64,000 bases of DNA from Halomonas sp. 7T (GTDB taxonomy: Bacteria > Pseudomonadota > Gammaproteobacteria > Pseudomonadales > Halomonadaceae): positions 496,001 to 560,000 of the forward strand of contig NZ_CP087112.1 in assembly GCF_025643255.1 (NCBI RefSeq), in the 5' to 3' direction. The notes below the pieces were generated by a model that ran no database searches, was not told the DNA's origin, and saw only the letters and a list, made by a program, of their open reading frames with translations. Made by a program: the position numbers and the translations under genes. Shown piece after piece: positions 14,764-23,553 of the stretch. Every line of letters begins with the position of its first letter. The stretch's first letter is position 1.

Positions 14764-17168
14764 TCGTTGAGCTCCATGCTGACAAGTTGGCGCGGCCGCT
14801 CCACATGGCTGAAGTGGCTGTGGCTAATCGCATCGGAGAGCGCATTGAGTGGGGCAATCAGCGCGTCCAGCAGTTGCTCCAGCGCGACCTGGGCATCTGG
14901 GGTGTCGGCCAGATGGCTTAATCGGTCAATATCGGCGAGATGCAGTGCGGCGTTGGCTTGAATGAGCAAGCGTCGTTCGGCATTACGATAGGGGGATGAG
15001 CTGCCGGGCAGCCGGTCCATCTGTCGTTCCAAGCGCTTGAGCATATAACCCACCGAGCGTGGATTGGTCTCATCGAACAGCAGCAGGTCTAAAATCGCTT
15101 CTGGATGCAGCTCGCTACGGTAGCGCCGCCGGTAGGCGGTAAAGTTATCGGTAGTGGCAAGCACTACTTCCCACAATGCCAGCCCCGGTGAGTGGGGCGC
15201 GTTGAGGGTGAGTTTGAGCAGCGACAGCAGCCCCAGCACCCTATCCAGAAAGCGGCCAATATCCATAAACCGCCAGCCGTAGTGGTGGGGCATGGTTTCA
15301 TTACACAGCCCGAAGAACGCGGCAATCTGCGCAGACAGCCCTTCGCAGGCACGCCGAGCGGCGCTCGGAGCCAGCCTGGGATTAAGAGCGTCCATCTGTT
15401 GGCGTAGCTGGTGCGCTACCCGCCATGAGTCATCGCCTAAATGATCGCGCACGCTGCGAGCATTGCGCAGCAGCTGGGTAAACAGCGGCTGCAGAGCCTG
15501 CGGGTCGTGCTCATCGAACTGAGTCAACAGCGCCGTGCGTTTCTGCGCAAAGCCAACGAGCGGCGGTTTGGCGCCCTCACCGTCATGCTCGAGTGTGGTG
15601 ATCTCCAATGCCAGCAGCAGCTCATCCAGCAGCTGGTCGGCGATTTCGTCCTGGTCGTACTCCATGAGCCGCATCAGTGCTTCACGCAGCAAGCGGGCGC
15701 GGGCGTCTAAGCGTTCGCCGTAGCGCCCCAGCCAAAACAGGCTTTCGGCCACTCGGCTGGGAAGGTCGGTGCCATCGCGGGTCGCCACCACCGGGCCACG
15801 CGCCTGGCGTAGCTGGCTCACATGGGGCTGAGGCGTATTCGCCGTGATCCAGACGTCTTTAACGATAGGGCTACTTAGCGAAGGTGAACCAGGCGCGCCA
15901 ACCCACGCCAGCCCGCCGGGCATGACGTGATAGTCGCTTGACTGCTGGCGCTGTGTTGCGACGCTGCTGGGCATTCGCGAGACAAAGCAGCGCAGGTTCA
16001 GCGTCGCCGGTGACAAGCGCTGCATGTTGGCATCGAACACCGGCGCTGAGGCCGAGCGGGTGCTGGCATCGGCATTGGGCAGCAGCAGCGGTTCACCGAG
16101 CAAATGCTGGCAAAGCGCAGGTAGGTACGTGGCCAGCTCGGCCATTTCCAGCACGCCAACGCCCAGCGCATTCGATATAGCCACACCGCTGGCACGGGTG
16201 GCTTGCAGCAGCCCTGGAACGCCCAATTGGGAGTCGCCGCGCAGCTCCAGCGGGTCGCAATAAGCGTCGTCGCAGTGGCGCAACACAACGTCCACTGGCT
16301 GCAGTCCTCCTAACGTGCGCAGCCATAGCTGGCTATCGCGCACCACCATGTCCTGTCCTTCGGCGAGGTTGATATTCAGGTAGTTCGCAAGGTAAGCGTG
16401 CTCGAAGTAGCGCGGGCTGCCGGGGCCGGGAGTGAGCAGTACGATGGTCGGGTTGTCGCGGTGCTGGTAGGCCAACGCCGTGAGGGTGCGGTGGTACTTA
16501 TCCAAGAAGCCCGCTAGCCGCTTGAGCGGGGCGTTACGGTACATCTCTGGCAGGGCGCGAGCCATCAGAATACGGTTTTCCAGCGCAAAGCCGGTGCCCG
16601 ACGGTGCCTGCAGGCGATCGCCCATTACGCGCCACTGCCCGTTGATATCTTGAATGACATCGATACCGTGGAAGCTAATCGCTGGGCGGTCGCTGGGCTG
16701 CGAACCGTGGCAAGGCAGCAACAAGTGGGGCGAGGCCAGGATGGCTTGGGTAGGCAACAGCCCTGCATCAAACAGCGTGCGCGGACCGTAGATATCTTCA
16801 TACAGGGCATTGAACAGGCGAGTGCGCTGGGTCAAACCGACCTCTAGCGCTTGCCACTGCACCTGATCAATCACCCAAGGGAGTGGGTCGAGCCGCCATG
16901 AGCGCCCCTGGGTGTCTTCGTGCATGTTAAAGATCACGCCGTTTTCCGCTAGCAGGCGCTGAATCTCTTCATGCTGCTGGTGGCGGCCATCCGCGCCGAG
17001 TGCTTCCAGCGCGCCGAGCAGGCCCTGCCAGCCGGGGCGCAGTTGTCCCTGCCGGTCGAGCATCGCATCAAACGTGCTGGGCTGTCCCTTGCCTAGCTGG
17101 TTCAAGTAATCCTCAACAAGCCCGGCAGCGCCGAGCTCAAGCAGTGAGGGAGAGACAGGGGCGGTCAT
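14760..17168 (-). CDS. Fused circularly permuted ATP-grasp / alpha-E protein with lost nucleotide-binding segment
   Basis: The 802-residue protein joins a circularly permuted type-2 ATP-grasp domain (about 1-460, DUF404/407) to an alpha-E helical domain (about 468-790, DUF403). The alpha-E part begins LPSRVAESLFWLGRYGERLD, matching the separate alpha-E protein at 22549. Alignment by eye to the separate ATP-grasp protein at 21060 is clear through the YFEHAYLA and GVPGLL segments up to LLLPN (residue 365). The fusion then jumps to a segment equivalent to ALSTTPTLAN, losing about 58 residues. The lost part includes the VVKPANESGGYGM lysine/glycine loop that would hold ATP, so this ligase domain may be inactive, perhaps a scaffold or regulator. 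It is the middle gene of the operon and overlaps the transglutaminase gene downstream. Confidence 0.88.
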   Translation of the reverse strand: MTAPVSPSLLELGAAGLVEDYLNQLGKGQPSTFDAMLDRQGQLRPGWQGLLGALEALGADGRHQQHEEIQRLLAENGVIFNMHEDTQGRSWRLDPLPWVIDQVQWQALEVGLTQRTRLFNALYEDIYGPRTLFDAGLLPTQAILASPHLLLPCHGSQPSDRPAISFHGIDVIQDINGQWRVMGDRLQAPSGTGFALENRILMARALPEMYRNAPLKRLAGFLDKYHRTLTALAYQHRDNPTIVLLTPGPGSPRYFEHAYLANYLNINLAEGQDMVVRDSQLWLRTLGGLQPVDVVLRHCDDAYCDPLELRGDSQLGVPGLLQATRASGVAISNALGVGVLEMAELATYLPALCQHLLGEPLLLPNADASTRSASAPVFDANMQRLSPATLNLRCFVSRMPSSVATQRQQSSDYHVMPGGLAWVGAPGSPSLSSPIVKDVWITANTPQPHVSQLRQARGPVVATRDGTDLPSRVAESLFWLGRYGERLDARARLLREALMRLMEYDQDEIADQLLDELLLALEITTLEHDGEGAKPPLVGFAQKRTALLTQFDEHDPQALQPLFTQLLRNARSVRDHLGDDSWRVAHQLRQQMDALNPRLAPSAARRACEGLSAQIAAFFGLCNETMPHHYGWRFMDIGRFLDRVLGLLSLLKLTLNAPHSPGLALWEVVLATTDNFTAYRRRYRSELHPEAILDLLLFDETNPRSVGYMLKRLERQMDRLPGSSSPYRNAERRLLIQANAALHLADIDRLSHLADTPDAQVALEQLLDALIAPLNALSDAISHSHFSHVERPRQLVSMELNE

Positions 17169-17244
17169 GAGCCTATTTGTCCTGAGCGTGTGGGGGGCGG
17201 ATTATCCTGCAGCTAGCGCGGATAAGAAAGCATTAGCCGCTCCA

Positions 17245-20200
17245 TTAGCGTGGGCGCCAGCGTAAATCCAGCGTGCAGGGCAGCTCCTGGCTTGGCATTT
17301 CGGGCGTGGGTGCCTGGTAGCCATGGCCGTGACCGCTATCGCTAAACCGACCTAAGCGGCGGGCTTCTGCTTCAAACGCATTCACCGGGAAGGTTTCAAA
17401 GCTGCGTCCTGTGGGATGTACCACATAGTAAGTGCAGCCTGCGACTGAGCGTTGGTTCCAGGTGTCGATGACATCGAACACTAGCGGCGCGTGAATCGGA
17501 ATCTGCGGATGCAGCGCAGAGGGCGGTTGCCAAGCACGGTAGCGCACCCCCGCCACGGCTTCGCCGTTGCGTCCTGTGGGCGTAAGGGGCACTTGCCGAC
17601 CGTTACAGGAAATCACATAGCGGTCGCCGCTCATGCCGCTCACTTTGACCTCTAAGCGCTCCACCGAGGAGTCGACGTAGCGCGCGGTGCCGCCAGCGGT
17701 GGCTTCCTCACCCAGCACGTGCCAGGGTTCGATGGCTTGGCGAAGCTCGATCGAAAGCATCGGTGTGTGTAGCCGACCGTGCACTGGGAAGCGGAACTCC
17801 AAAAACGGCGCAAACCAGGCAAGTTCAAACTCAAACCCGTGATGGCGCAGGTCGCTGAGCACATCGCTGAGGTCTTCCCATAAATAGTGGGGCAGCATCC
17901 AGCGGTCTTGCAGGGCGCTCCCCCAGCGTACCGGCTTAGCGCGATATGGTATTTTCCAGCAGCGGGCCACCAGCGCACGAATCAGCAGCATTTGCATCAG
18001 GCCCATGCGCGCGTGGGGCGGCATTTCGAAGCCGCGCAGCTCTAACAGCCCCAGACGGCCGCTGTCGCTATCCGGCGAGTAGAGCTTATCGATACAGAAC
18101 TCTGCGCGGTGAGTGTTGCCGGTTAAGTCGGTGAGCAGGTGGCGCAGCAAACGGTCGACCAGCCAGGGCTGTACCACCTCGCCTTCGGGCATTTGCTGCA
18201 GGGCAATTTCCAGCTCGTAGAGCGCTTCATGGCGCGCCTCATCGACCCGCGGGGCTTGGCTAGTGGGGCCAATGAACAGCCCGGAGAAGAGGTACGAGAG
18301 GCTAGGGTGGTGCTGCCAGTAGGTGACCAAGCTGGCCAGCAAGTCGGGACGACGCAAAAATGGAGAGTCGTCTGGGGTGATGCCGCCTAAGGTAACGTGA
18401 TTGCCGCCGCCGGTGCCAGTATGGCGGCCGTCCAGCATGAATTTTTCGGTGCCAAGGCGCGCCTGTCGTGCCTCGTCGTAGAGCCGCTCGGTCTGCGCGA
18501 CCAGCGTTTGCCAACTGGCGGCGGGCATGATGTTGACTTCGATAACACCGGGATCGGGGGTAATCTGGAAACTCTCCAGGCGTGGATCGCGGGGCGGCGC
18601 GTAGCCCTCGATCATGACTGGGCAGGCCAGCGTGCGGGCACACTCTTCGATGCTGCTGAGCAGGTCGAGATAGTGTTCGAGCTGGGTGAGTGGCGGCAGG
18701 AAGATATGTAAACGGCCCTCGCGGGGTTCGATACATAAGCTGGTGTGAATGATCTTATGGTCACGATCCTCCACCGCGCTTGGCTGCTGCTGAACCGACT
18801 CGCCTTCCGGGTGGCTATGGCTTGGATGCGTGGTGTGGCCCAGGCGTTCTGCGCTGGTAAAACGGTGCTGTTCGGCGTTGCGGCGGGCTACTTCGCCGTG
18901 AATGTCGCCAAGTACCGGGCGCGGGGCAAACAGCGACTGTGGCTGGGGCTGGTCTTCCGGGTCGGCCCAGGGTAGCGCAGAGAGCGGTAATCGAAGGCCC
19001 ATGGGCGAGTCACCGGGCACCAGGAAAAGGTGGTCGCGCTTCAGCGGCCAGCGCCCGCTTTCCCAGCGATGCGATTGGGCAATGGAGTGGCGCAGCGGCA
19101 GGGCATAGCCGACCACCGCGCTCAAGTCTTGTTCCAGCAAGCGTGCTAGGCGGTGTCGTTCGGCGTCGTCTTTTAAGTCGGCCTGGCGCGGGTCGACGTT
19201 GACCGGCAGCGTTTGCTCTTTCCAGAGGTAGTAGTAGGCATCTTCATAGGCGGGAATCCAGCAGCGCTGTGCCACGCCCAGACGTTCGCTTAGGGCGCGA
19301 GTGAAACGCTGGGCCATGGCGTCATCGGCCACCACGGCAGGCGCGCCTTCCATGCAGGCCAGCCAGTTGGGGTCGCGCCAAAGCGGCACGCCATCTTTAC
19401 GCCAGTAGCAGGCCAGCGCCCAGCGGGGCAGCGGCTCACCGGGATACCACTTGCCCTGCTGCTGTTGAATCACACTGCCAGGGGCGTAGGCCGCCTGCAA
19501 ACGGCTCAGCAGCGCTTCAGCACGCTCACGTTTGTGCTCACCCAGGGCGTCAGTGTTCCACTGAGGGCTTTCCATATCGTCGATAGAGACAAACGTCGGT
19601 TCGCCGCCCATGGTGAGCCGGACATCCTGCTGGTTCAGCTCGTGGTCAACCTGGTCGCCAAGCGCCAGGATACGTTGCCACTGCTGGTCGCTGTAGGGGT
19701 TGGTGACGCGAGGGTCTTCATGAATACGCTCGACGCGCATCTCCACGTCAAACGTCACCTCGCACTTTTCCGAAAAGCCGGTAATGGCGGCGGCGCTGCC
19801 GGTCGTCGGCGTAGCGGCTAGCGGAATGTGGCCTTCGCCCGCAAACAGCCCTGAGGTGGGGTCTAGGCCTACCCAGCCCGCGCCGGGTAGGAACACTTCG
19901 GTCCAGGCGTGGAGGTCGGTGAAGTCCACATCGGTGCCGCTGGGGCCATCCAGTGCCTTCACATCTGGCGTGAGCTGAATCAGGTAGCCCGAGACAAAAC
20001 GAGCGGCAAGGCCCAGGTGGCGCAGTATCTGCACCAGCAGCCAAGCGCTGTCACGGCAGGAGCCGCTCGCCAGGGTTAGCGTCTCTTCGCAGCTCTGTAC
20101 CCCAGGCTCCATGCGCACGAGATAGCTGATATCTTTTTGCAGACGCTGGTTGAGGGCGACGAGGAAATCGACGCTGGTGGTCGGCTCAAGAGAGACGTCT

Positions 20201-20595
20201 TTTAGCCACTCCAGCAGACGTGGCCCCGCCTCGGTCACTTCCAGGTATGGTCCTAACTCCTTGGTGAGTTCATCGGGGTATGCGAAGGGAATCTGTTGGG
20301 CGACATCATCCAAAAAGAAATCGAACGGGTTGATCACCGTCATGGGGGCGATGAGCTCGACGGCAATCGTGAGCTCTTTGCGGGGTTCGGGAAAAACCAA
20401 GCGAGCGTTAAAGTTGCCGAATGGGTCCTGCTGCCAGTTTAAAAAATGATCATCGCCTGAAATGTTCAGCGAGTAGGCATCAATATGGGTACGGCAGTGG
20501 GGGGCTGGGCGTAGCCGAACCACATGAGGTGATAATTTAACGGGTCGGTCGAAGCGATACGTTGTGCGGTGATGCAAAGCAACGCGAATGGTCAT
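17245..20595 (-). CDS. Transglutaminase-DUF2126 protein (permuted glutamine-synthetase-like ligase)
   Basis: I use the ATG at 20593-20595 (MTIRVALHH, the usual family start); an upstream in-frame TTG is weaker. The 1116-residue protein has a transglutaminase N-domain and core in about 1-300, with Cys180 (SGSCRDSAW), His229 (DLHAWTEVF) and Asp245 (GLDPTSG). The large remainder is DUF2126, including HTGTGGGNHVTLGG, a conserved HxGxGGG-NH motif, and a LLELRGFEMPPHARM segment. DUF2126 was described by Iyer and colleagues (2009) as a circularly permuted glutamine-synthetase-like COOH-NH2 ligase in a predicted peptide-tagging system. It would make amide bonds using ATP. It is the first gene of the minus-strand operon; 76 bases separate it from the fusion gene. 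Confidence 0.9.
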   Translation of the reverse strand: MTIRVALHHRTTYRFDRPVKLSPHVVRLRPAPHCRTHIDAYSLNISGDDHFLNWQQDPFGNFNARLVFPEPRKELTIAVELIAPMTVINPFDFFLDDVAQQIPFAYPDELTKELGPYLEVTEAGPRLLEWLKDVSLEPTTSVDFLVALNQRLQKDISYLVRMEPGVQSCEETLTLASGSCRDSAWLLVQILRHLGLAARFVSGYLIQLTPDVKALDGPSGTDVDFTDLHAWTEVFLPGAGWVGLDPTSGLFAGEGHIPLAATPTTGSAAAITGFSEKCEVTFDVEMRVERIHEDPRVTNPYSDQQWQRILALGDQVDHELNQQDVRLTMGGEPTFVSIDDMESPQWNTDALGEHKRERAEALLSRLQAAYAPGSVIQQQQGKWYPGEPLPRWALACYWRKDGVPLWRDPNWLACMEGAPAVVADDAMAQRFTRALSERLGVAQRCWIPAYEDAYYYLWKEQTLPVNVDPRQADLKDDAERHRLARLLEQDLSAVVGYALPLRHSIAQSHRWESGRWPLKRDHLFLVPGDSPMGLRLPLSALPWADPEDQPQPQSLFAPRPVLGDIHGEVARRNAEQHRFTSAERLGHTTHPSHSHPEGESVQQQPSAVEDRDHKIIHTSLCIEPREGRLHIFLPPLTQLEHYLDLLSSIEECARTLACPVMIEGYAPPRDPRLESFQITPDPGVIEVNIMPAASWQTLVAQTERLYDEARQARLGTEKFMLDGRHTGTGGGNHVTLGGITPDDSPFLRRPDLLASLVTYWQHHPSLSYLFSGLFIGPTSQAPRVDEARHEALYELEIALQQMPEGEVVQPWLVDRLLRHLLTDLTGNTHRAEFCIDKLYSPDSDSGRLGLLELRGFEMPPHARMGLMQMLLIRALVARCWKIPYRAKPVRWGSALQDRWMLPHYLWEDLSDVLSDLRHHGFEFELAWFAPFLEFRFPVHGRLHTPMLSIELRQAIEPWHVLGEEATAGGTARYVDSSVERLEVKVSGMSGDRYVISCNGRQVPLTPTGRNGEAVAGVRYRAWQPPSALHPQIPIHAPLVFDVIDTWNQRSVAGCTYYVVHPTGRSFETFPVNAFEAEARRLGRFSDSGHGHGYQAPTPEMPSQELPCTLDLRWRPR

Positions 20596-21059
20596 TAGGC
20601 AGCCCCTAAAGTAAGCCGTGTTCAACCGACCCAGCAGTTCGCCAGCACCGGTAAGGACAACAACAGTTAAAAGTTAAGTATAAAAAGTATCGTTGCTGTT
20701 GCTCTTTTTTGCAGCTGCAATATTTCATCATGCGTTTAAGAAGTGTGGAAAAACTTCCAAAATTCTAGTTACGGCAGTATTTGCACATTAATGGTGCTTT
20801 CTTCAGGTGCTGTGTTGGTAAAACTGTTGGTAGAGCACCAGAAAGGTGCGCGAATAAATAACGACAGCGGCAATCACTCTCTTATGAGTTATCTAAACGT
20901 TGAAATAACGCGAAAGATGGTACGTATTTTGCCTAAACACTTATGTAGTTAACTAAAGGCGTCGCTAATGAGTGTCGTTAGCTATGTAGATTGCGCGCGG
21001 CAGGCCTACACTCGGTTTAATGTAGATGTCGCTTCTACCCTTGCGCTAGGAGAGCGCCC
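20596..21059. promoter_or_regulatory. 464-base AT-rich divergent promoter region of the ligase island
   Basis: This stretch separates the two divergent arms of the island and is clearly more AT-rich than its surroundings. It must carry both promoters. A possible imperfect direct repeat is TATGTAGATTGCGC (about 20983) and AATGTAGATGTCGC (about 21018). A ribosome-binding site AGGAGAG lies about six bases before the ATG at 21060. A 69-codon open frame inside it has no recognisable content and I do not call it a gene. Confidence 0.55.
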
Positions 21060-22544
21060 ATGAGCCAAGTAAATTGGAATAACTATGTGTGCCATGACTT
21101 TTACGACGAACTGTTAGCGGCGCCGGGGCAGCCCCGTACATCGGCAGACGAGCTTTGTAATATGCTGGCTCACTTTAGCGCTGAAGAGTTGGCTGAGCGT
21201 AAGACCGCGGCAGAGATTGCCATTCGAACGATGGGGATTACGTTTACCGTTTATTCAGAGGGAGCAATGATTGATCGCGCTTGGCCGTTTGATATTGTCC
21301 CGAGAATTATATCCGCCAGCGAATGGCGTAAAACAGAGGCTGGCTTAAAGCAGCGTGTACAAGCATTAAATCTTTTTATTGATGATCTTTATCATGAGCA
21401 AAAAATTATTAAAGACAAAGTATTACCCGCTGAAGTGTTGGCTCAGTCGGTTAATTTTCGCCCCCAATGTGTTGGTGTAAATCCGCCTCACGGCATTTGG
21501 GCACACATATGTGGGTCTGATTTAGTGCGCGGCGGCGATGGGGTGCTGTATGTGCTTGAAGATAACTTGCGTATTCCATCGGGTGTTTCCTACATGCTTG
21601 AGAATCGCAACGTGACCAAGCGCGTGCTGCCTGAGCTTTTCGCTTCTGGCAAGATTCTGCCGGTGGATGATTACGTCGCTCAGCTCTACGACATGCTGGC
21701 GGCGATGTCGCCTCGTCCAGGAGATGACCCGCAGGTGGTCGTGCTAACGCCGGGTATTTATAACTCTGCCTATTTCGAACACGCCTACCTTGCGCAGCAA
21801 ATGGGGGTGGAGCTGGTGCAGGGCAGTGACCTGTTGGTCGACGATGATGATGTTGTTTATATGCGCACCGTGGAGGGGTTGCGGCGGGTAGACGTGATTT
21901 ACCGCCGGGTTGATGATGAGTTTCTCGATCCTGAAGTCTTTAACCCAACCTCTGTACTTGGGGTGGCGGGGTTAATGCGCTCATGGCGAGCGGGCAAGGT
22001 AGCGCTCGCCAATGCCCCGGGGGCCGGGGTCGCGGACGACAAAGTGGTTTATGCGTTCGTACCTGACATTATTCGCTACTACCTGGATCAGGAGCCGCTG
22101 CTGCCCAACGTGCCGAGTTACCTATGCATGTTCGAAGAGGATCGCAAATATGTGTTAGAGCATTTAGACGAACTGGTGGTCAAGCCCGCTAACGAATCAG
22201 GCGGCTACGGCATGCTGATTGGCCCCCGCTCCACCCAAGAGACCCGCGATGAATTTGCCCGTCTAATCAAAGCGAATCCACGTAATTATATGGCCCAGCC
22301 GACGTTGGCACTCTCCACTACGCCTACGCTTGCCAACGGCTTGCCTCAGCCGCGCCATGTGGATCTGCGTCCATTTATTCTATCTGGGCCGGAAATTCAT
22401 GTGACGACGGGCGGGTTAACCCGTGTTGCACTCGTAGAAGGTTCGCTAGTCGTTAACTCTTCCCAGGGCGGTGGTAGTAAAGATACCTGGATAGTGGAAA
22501 CGGATGAGAACGCGGCGCCCGCCACTGAGCATAAAGGAGCCTAG
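21060..22544 (+). CDS. Circularly permuted type-2 ATP-grasp ligase
   Basis: The 494-residue protein matches the stand-alone DUF404/DUF407 permuted ATP-grasp family. Visible motifs are LTPGIYNSAYFEHAYLAQQM near residue 233, the nucleotide-binding LDELVVKPANESGGYGMLIG near residue 372, and ETHVTTGG-type strand IHVTTGGLTRVALVEGS followed by SSQGGGSKDTW near the C-terminus. Unlike the fused paralog it keeps the lysine and glycine loop, so it is probably the active ATP-dependent amide ligase. The first 540 bases use noticeably more A/T-ending codons than the rest. It is cytoplasmic and is followed four bases later by the alpha-E gene. Confidence 0.92.
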   Translation: MSQVNWNNYVCHDFYDELLAAPGQPRTSADELCNMLAHFSAEELAERKTAAEIAIRTMGITFTVYSEGAMIDRAWPFDIVPRIISASEWRKTEAGLKQRVQALNLFIDDLYHEQKIIKDKVLPAEVLAQSVNFRPQCVGVNPPHGIWAHICGSDLVRGGDGVLYVLEDNLRIPSGVSYMLENRNVTKRVLPELFASGKILPVDDYVAQLYDMLAAMSPRPGDDPQVVVLTPGIYNSAYFEHAYLAQQMGVELVQGSDLLVDDDDVVYMRTVEGLRRVDVIYRRVDDEFLDPEVFNPTSVLGVAGLMRSWRAGKVALANAPGAGVADDKVVYAFVPDIIRYYLDQEPLLPNVPSYLCMFEEDRKYVLEHLDELVVKPANESGGYGMLIGPRSTQETRDEFARLIKANPRNYMAQPTLALSTTPTLANGLPQPRHVDLRPFILSGPEIHVTTGGLTRVALVEGSLVVNSSQGGGSKDTWIVETDENAAPATEHKGA

Positions 22545-22548
22545 CGTC

Positions 22549-23553
22549 ATGCTGTCACGCGTAGCAGAAAACCTTTACTGGATGGCGCGCTACATTGAGC
22601 GGGCCGAAGATACCGCGCGGCTATTGAGCGTCAATAGTCACTTAATGCTGGACTTGCCACGCCACTTACCGCTGGGCTGGGCGCCGCTGATTGAGATGAC
22701 GGGAACACTGGAGTTCTTCAATGAGCGCCATACCAGTTTCGATGAGCGCAGCGTGGTGCACTTTTTGTGTGCCGATGCCCAAAACGGCAGTTCGATTCTT
22801 TCTGCGCTAGCCAGCGCCCGGGAGAACCTGCGCACGACACGCGATGTGGTGCCCCGCGAGATATGGGAAGAGGTTAACCAGCTCTATCTCAGTGTGGCGG
22901 ATCACGCTGAAAGTGGAGTCAGTCCCCGGCGGCGCGATATGTTCTTAAAAAGCGTGATACGCGGCTGCCAAACACTAACAGGGCTGATTGAAGGTACCTT
23001 GAGCCACGGCCCCGCGCGCACGTTTATCGAGCTGGGGCGTCAGCTGGAGCGGGCAGATATGACGACGCGTATTGTTGATGTGCGCTCTGCCAGTTTGCTG
23101 CCTCAAAACCCTGAAGAGCTGCTGCCGTTTGAAAACTTGCAGTGGATGAGTGTGTTGAAATCACTCACCGCTTACCAAATGTATCGCCAACAGGTGAGGC
23201 TTCGGGTGCGCGGGCCAGACGTACTGCGTTTTTTACTGCAGGATCCTAACCTGCCACGTTCAATTGCGTGCAGTTTGGAAACCTTAGGTCACGAACTGCA
23301 GCTGCTACCCAGGCAAGACCGAGTGGCCGCAACGGTGTCGCTGGTGCGGGCGGATGTTGTTGACGCCGATATACAGGCGTTGGCCCACTCGCCAAGTAAG
23401 CTGCATGCCTTTGTGGACGAGCTGCAAATTGGCTTTGCCACTATTCACGACACGCTCAGCGCGACCTACTTTGTGAATAGTGATGAAGTGCCGAGGGTGA
23501 CGCAATGGCAGAGCCAAAGCCAGAGCCATGCCGGGGATAACGACAACGACTAA
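22549..23553 (+). CDS. Alpha-E domain protein (DUF403)
   Basis: The ATG at 22549 is preceded by AAAGGAG (22533-22539), so longer in-frame versions reaching into the ATP-grasp gene are unlikely. The 334-residue, mostly helical protein begins MLSRVAENLYWMARYIERAE, the alpha-E signature. This domain is found almost only beside permuted ATP-grasp and transglutaminase genes and is thought to bind or present the peptide product. It forms a two-gene operon with the ATP-grasp gene. Its stop abuts that of the convergent metallopeptidase gene with no base between them (TAATTA). Confidence 0.9.
   Translation: MLSRVAENLYWMARYIERAEDTARLLSVNSHLMLDLPRHLPLGWAPLIEMTGTLEFFNERHTSFDERSVVHFLCADAQNGSSILSALASARENLRTTRDVVPREIWEEVNQLYLSVADHAESGVSPRRRDMFLKSVIRGCQTLTGLIEGTLSHGPARTFIELGRQLERADMTTRIVDVRSASLLPQNPEELLPFENLQWMSVLKSLTAYQMYRQQVRLRVRGPDVLRFLLQDPNLPRSIACSLETLGHELQLLPRQDRVAATVSLVRADVVDADIQALAHSPSKLHAFVDELQIGFATIHDTLSATYFVNSDEVPRVTQWQSQSQSHAGDNDND

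Noticed and set aside
20743..20952. 69-codon open frame in the divergent spacer of the ligase island
   Set aside because: No ribosome-binding site, no recognisable motif, and it lies where both divergent promoters must be.
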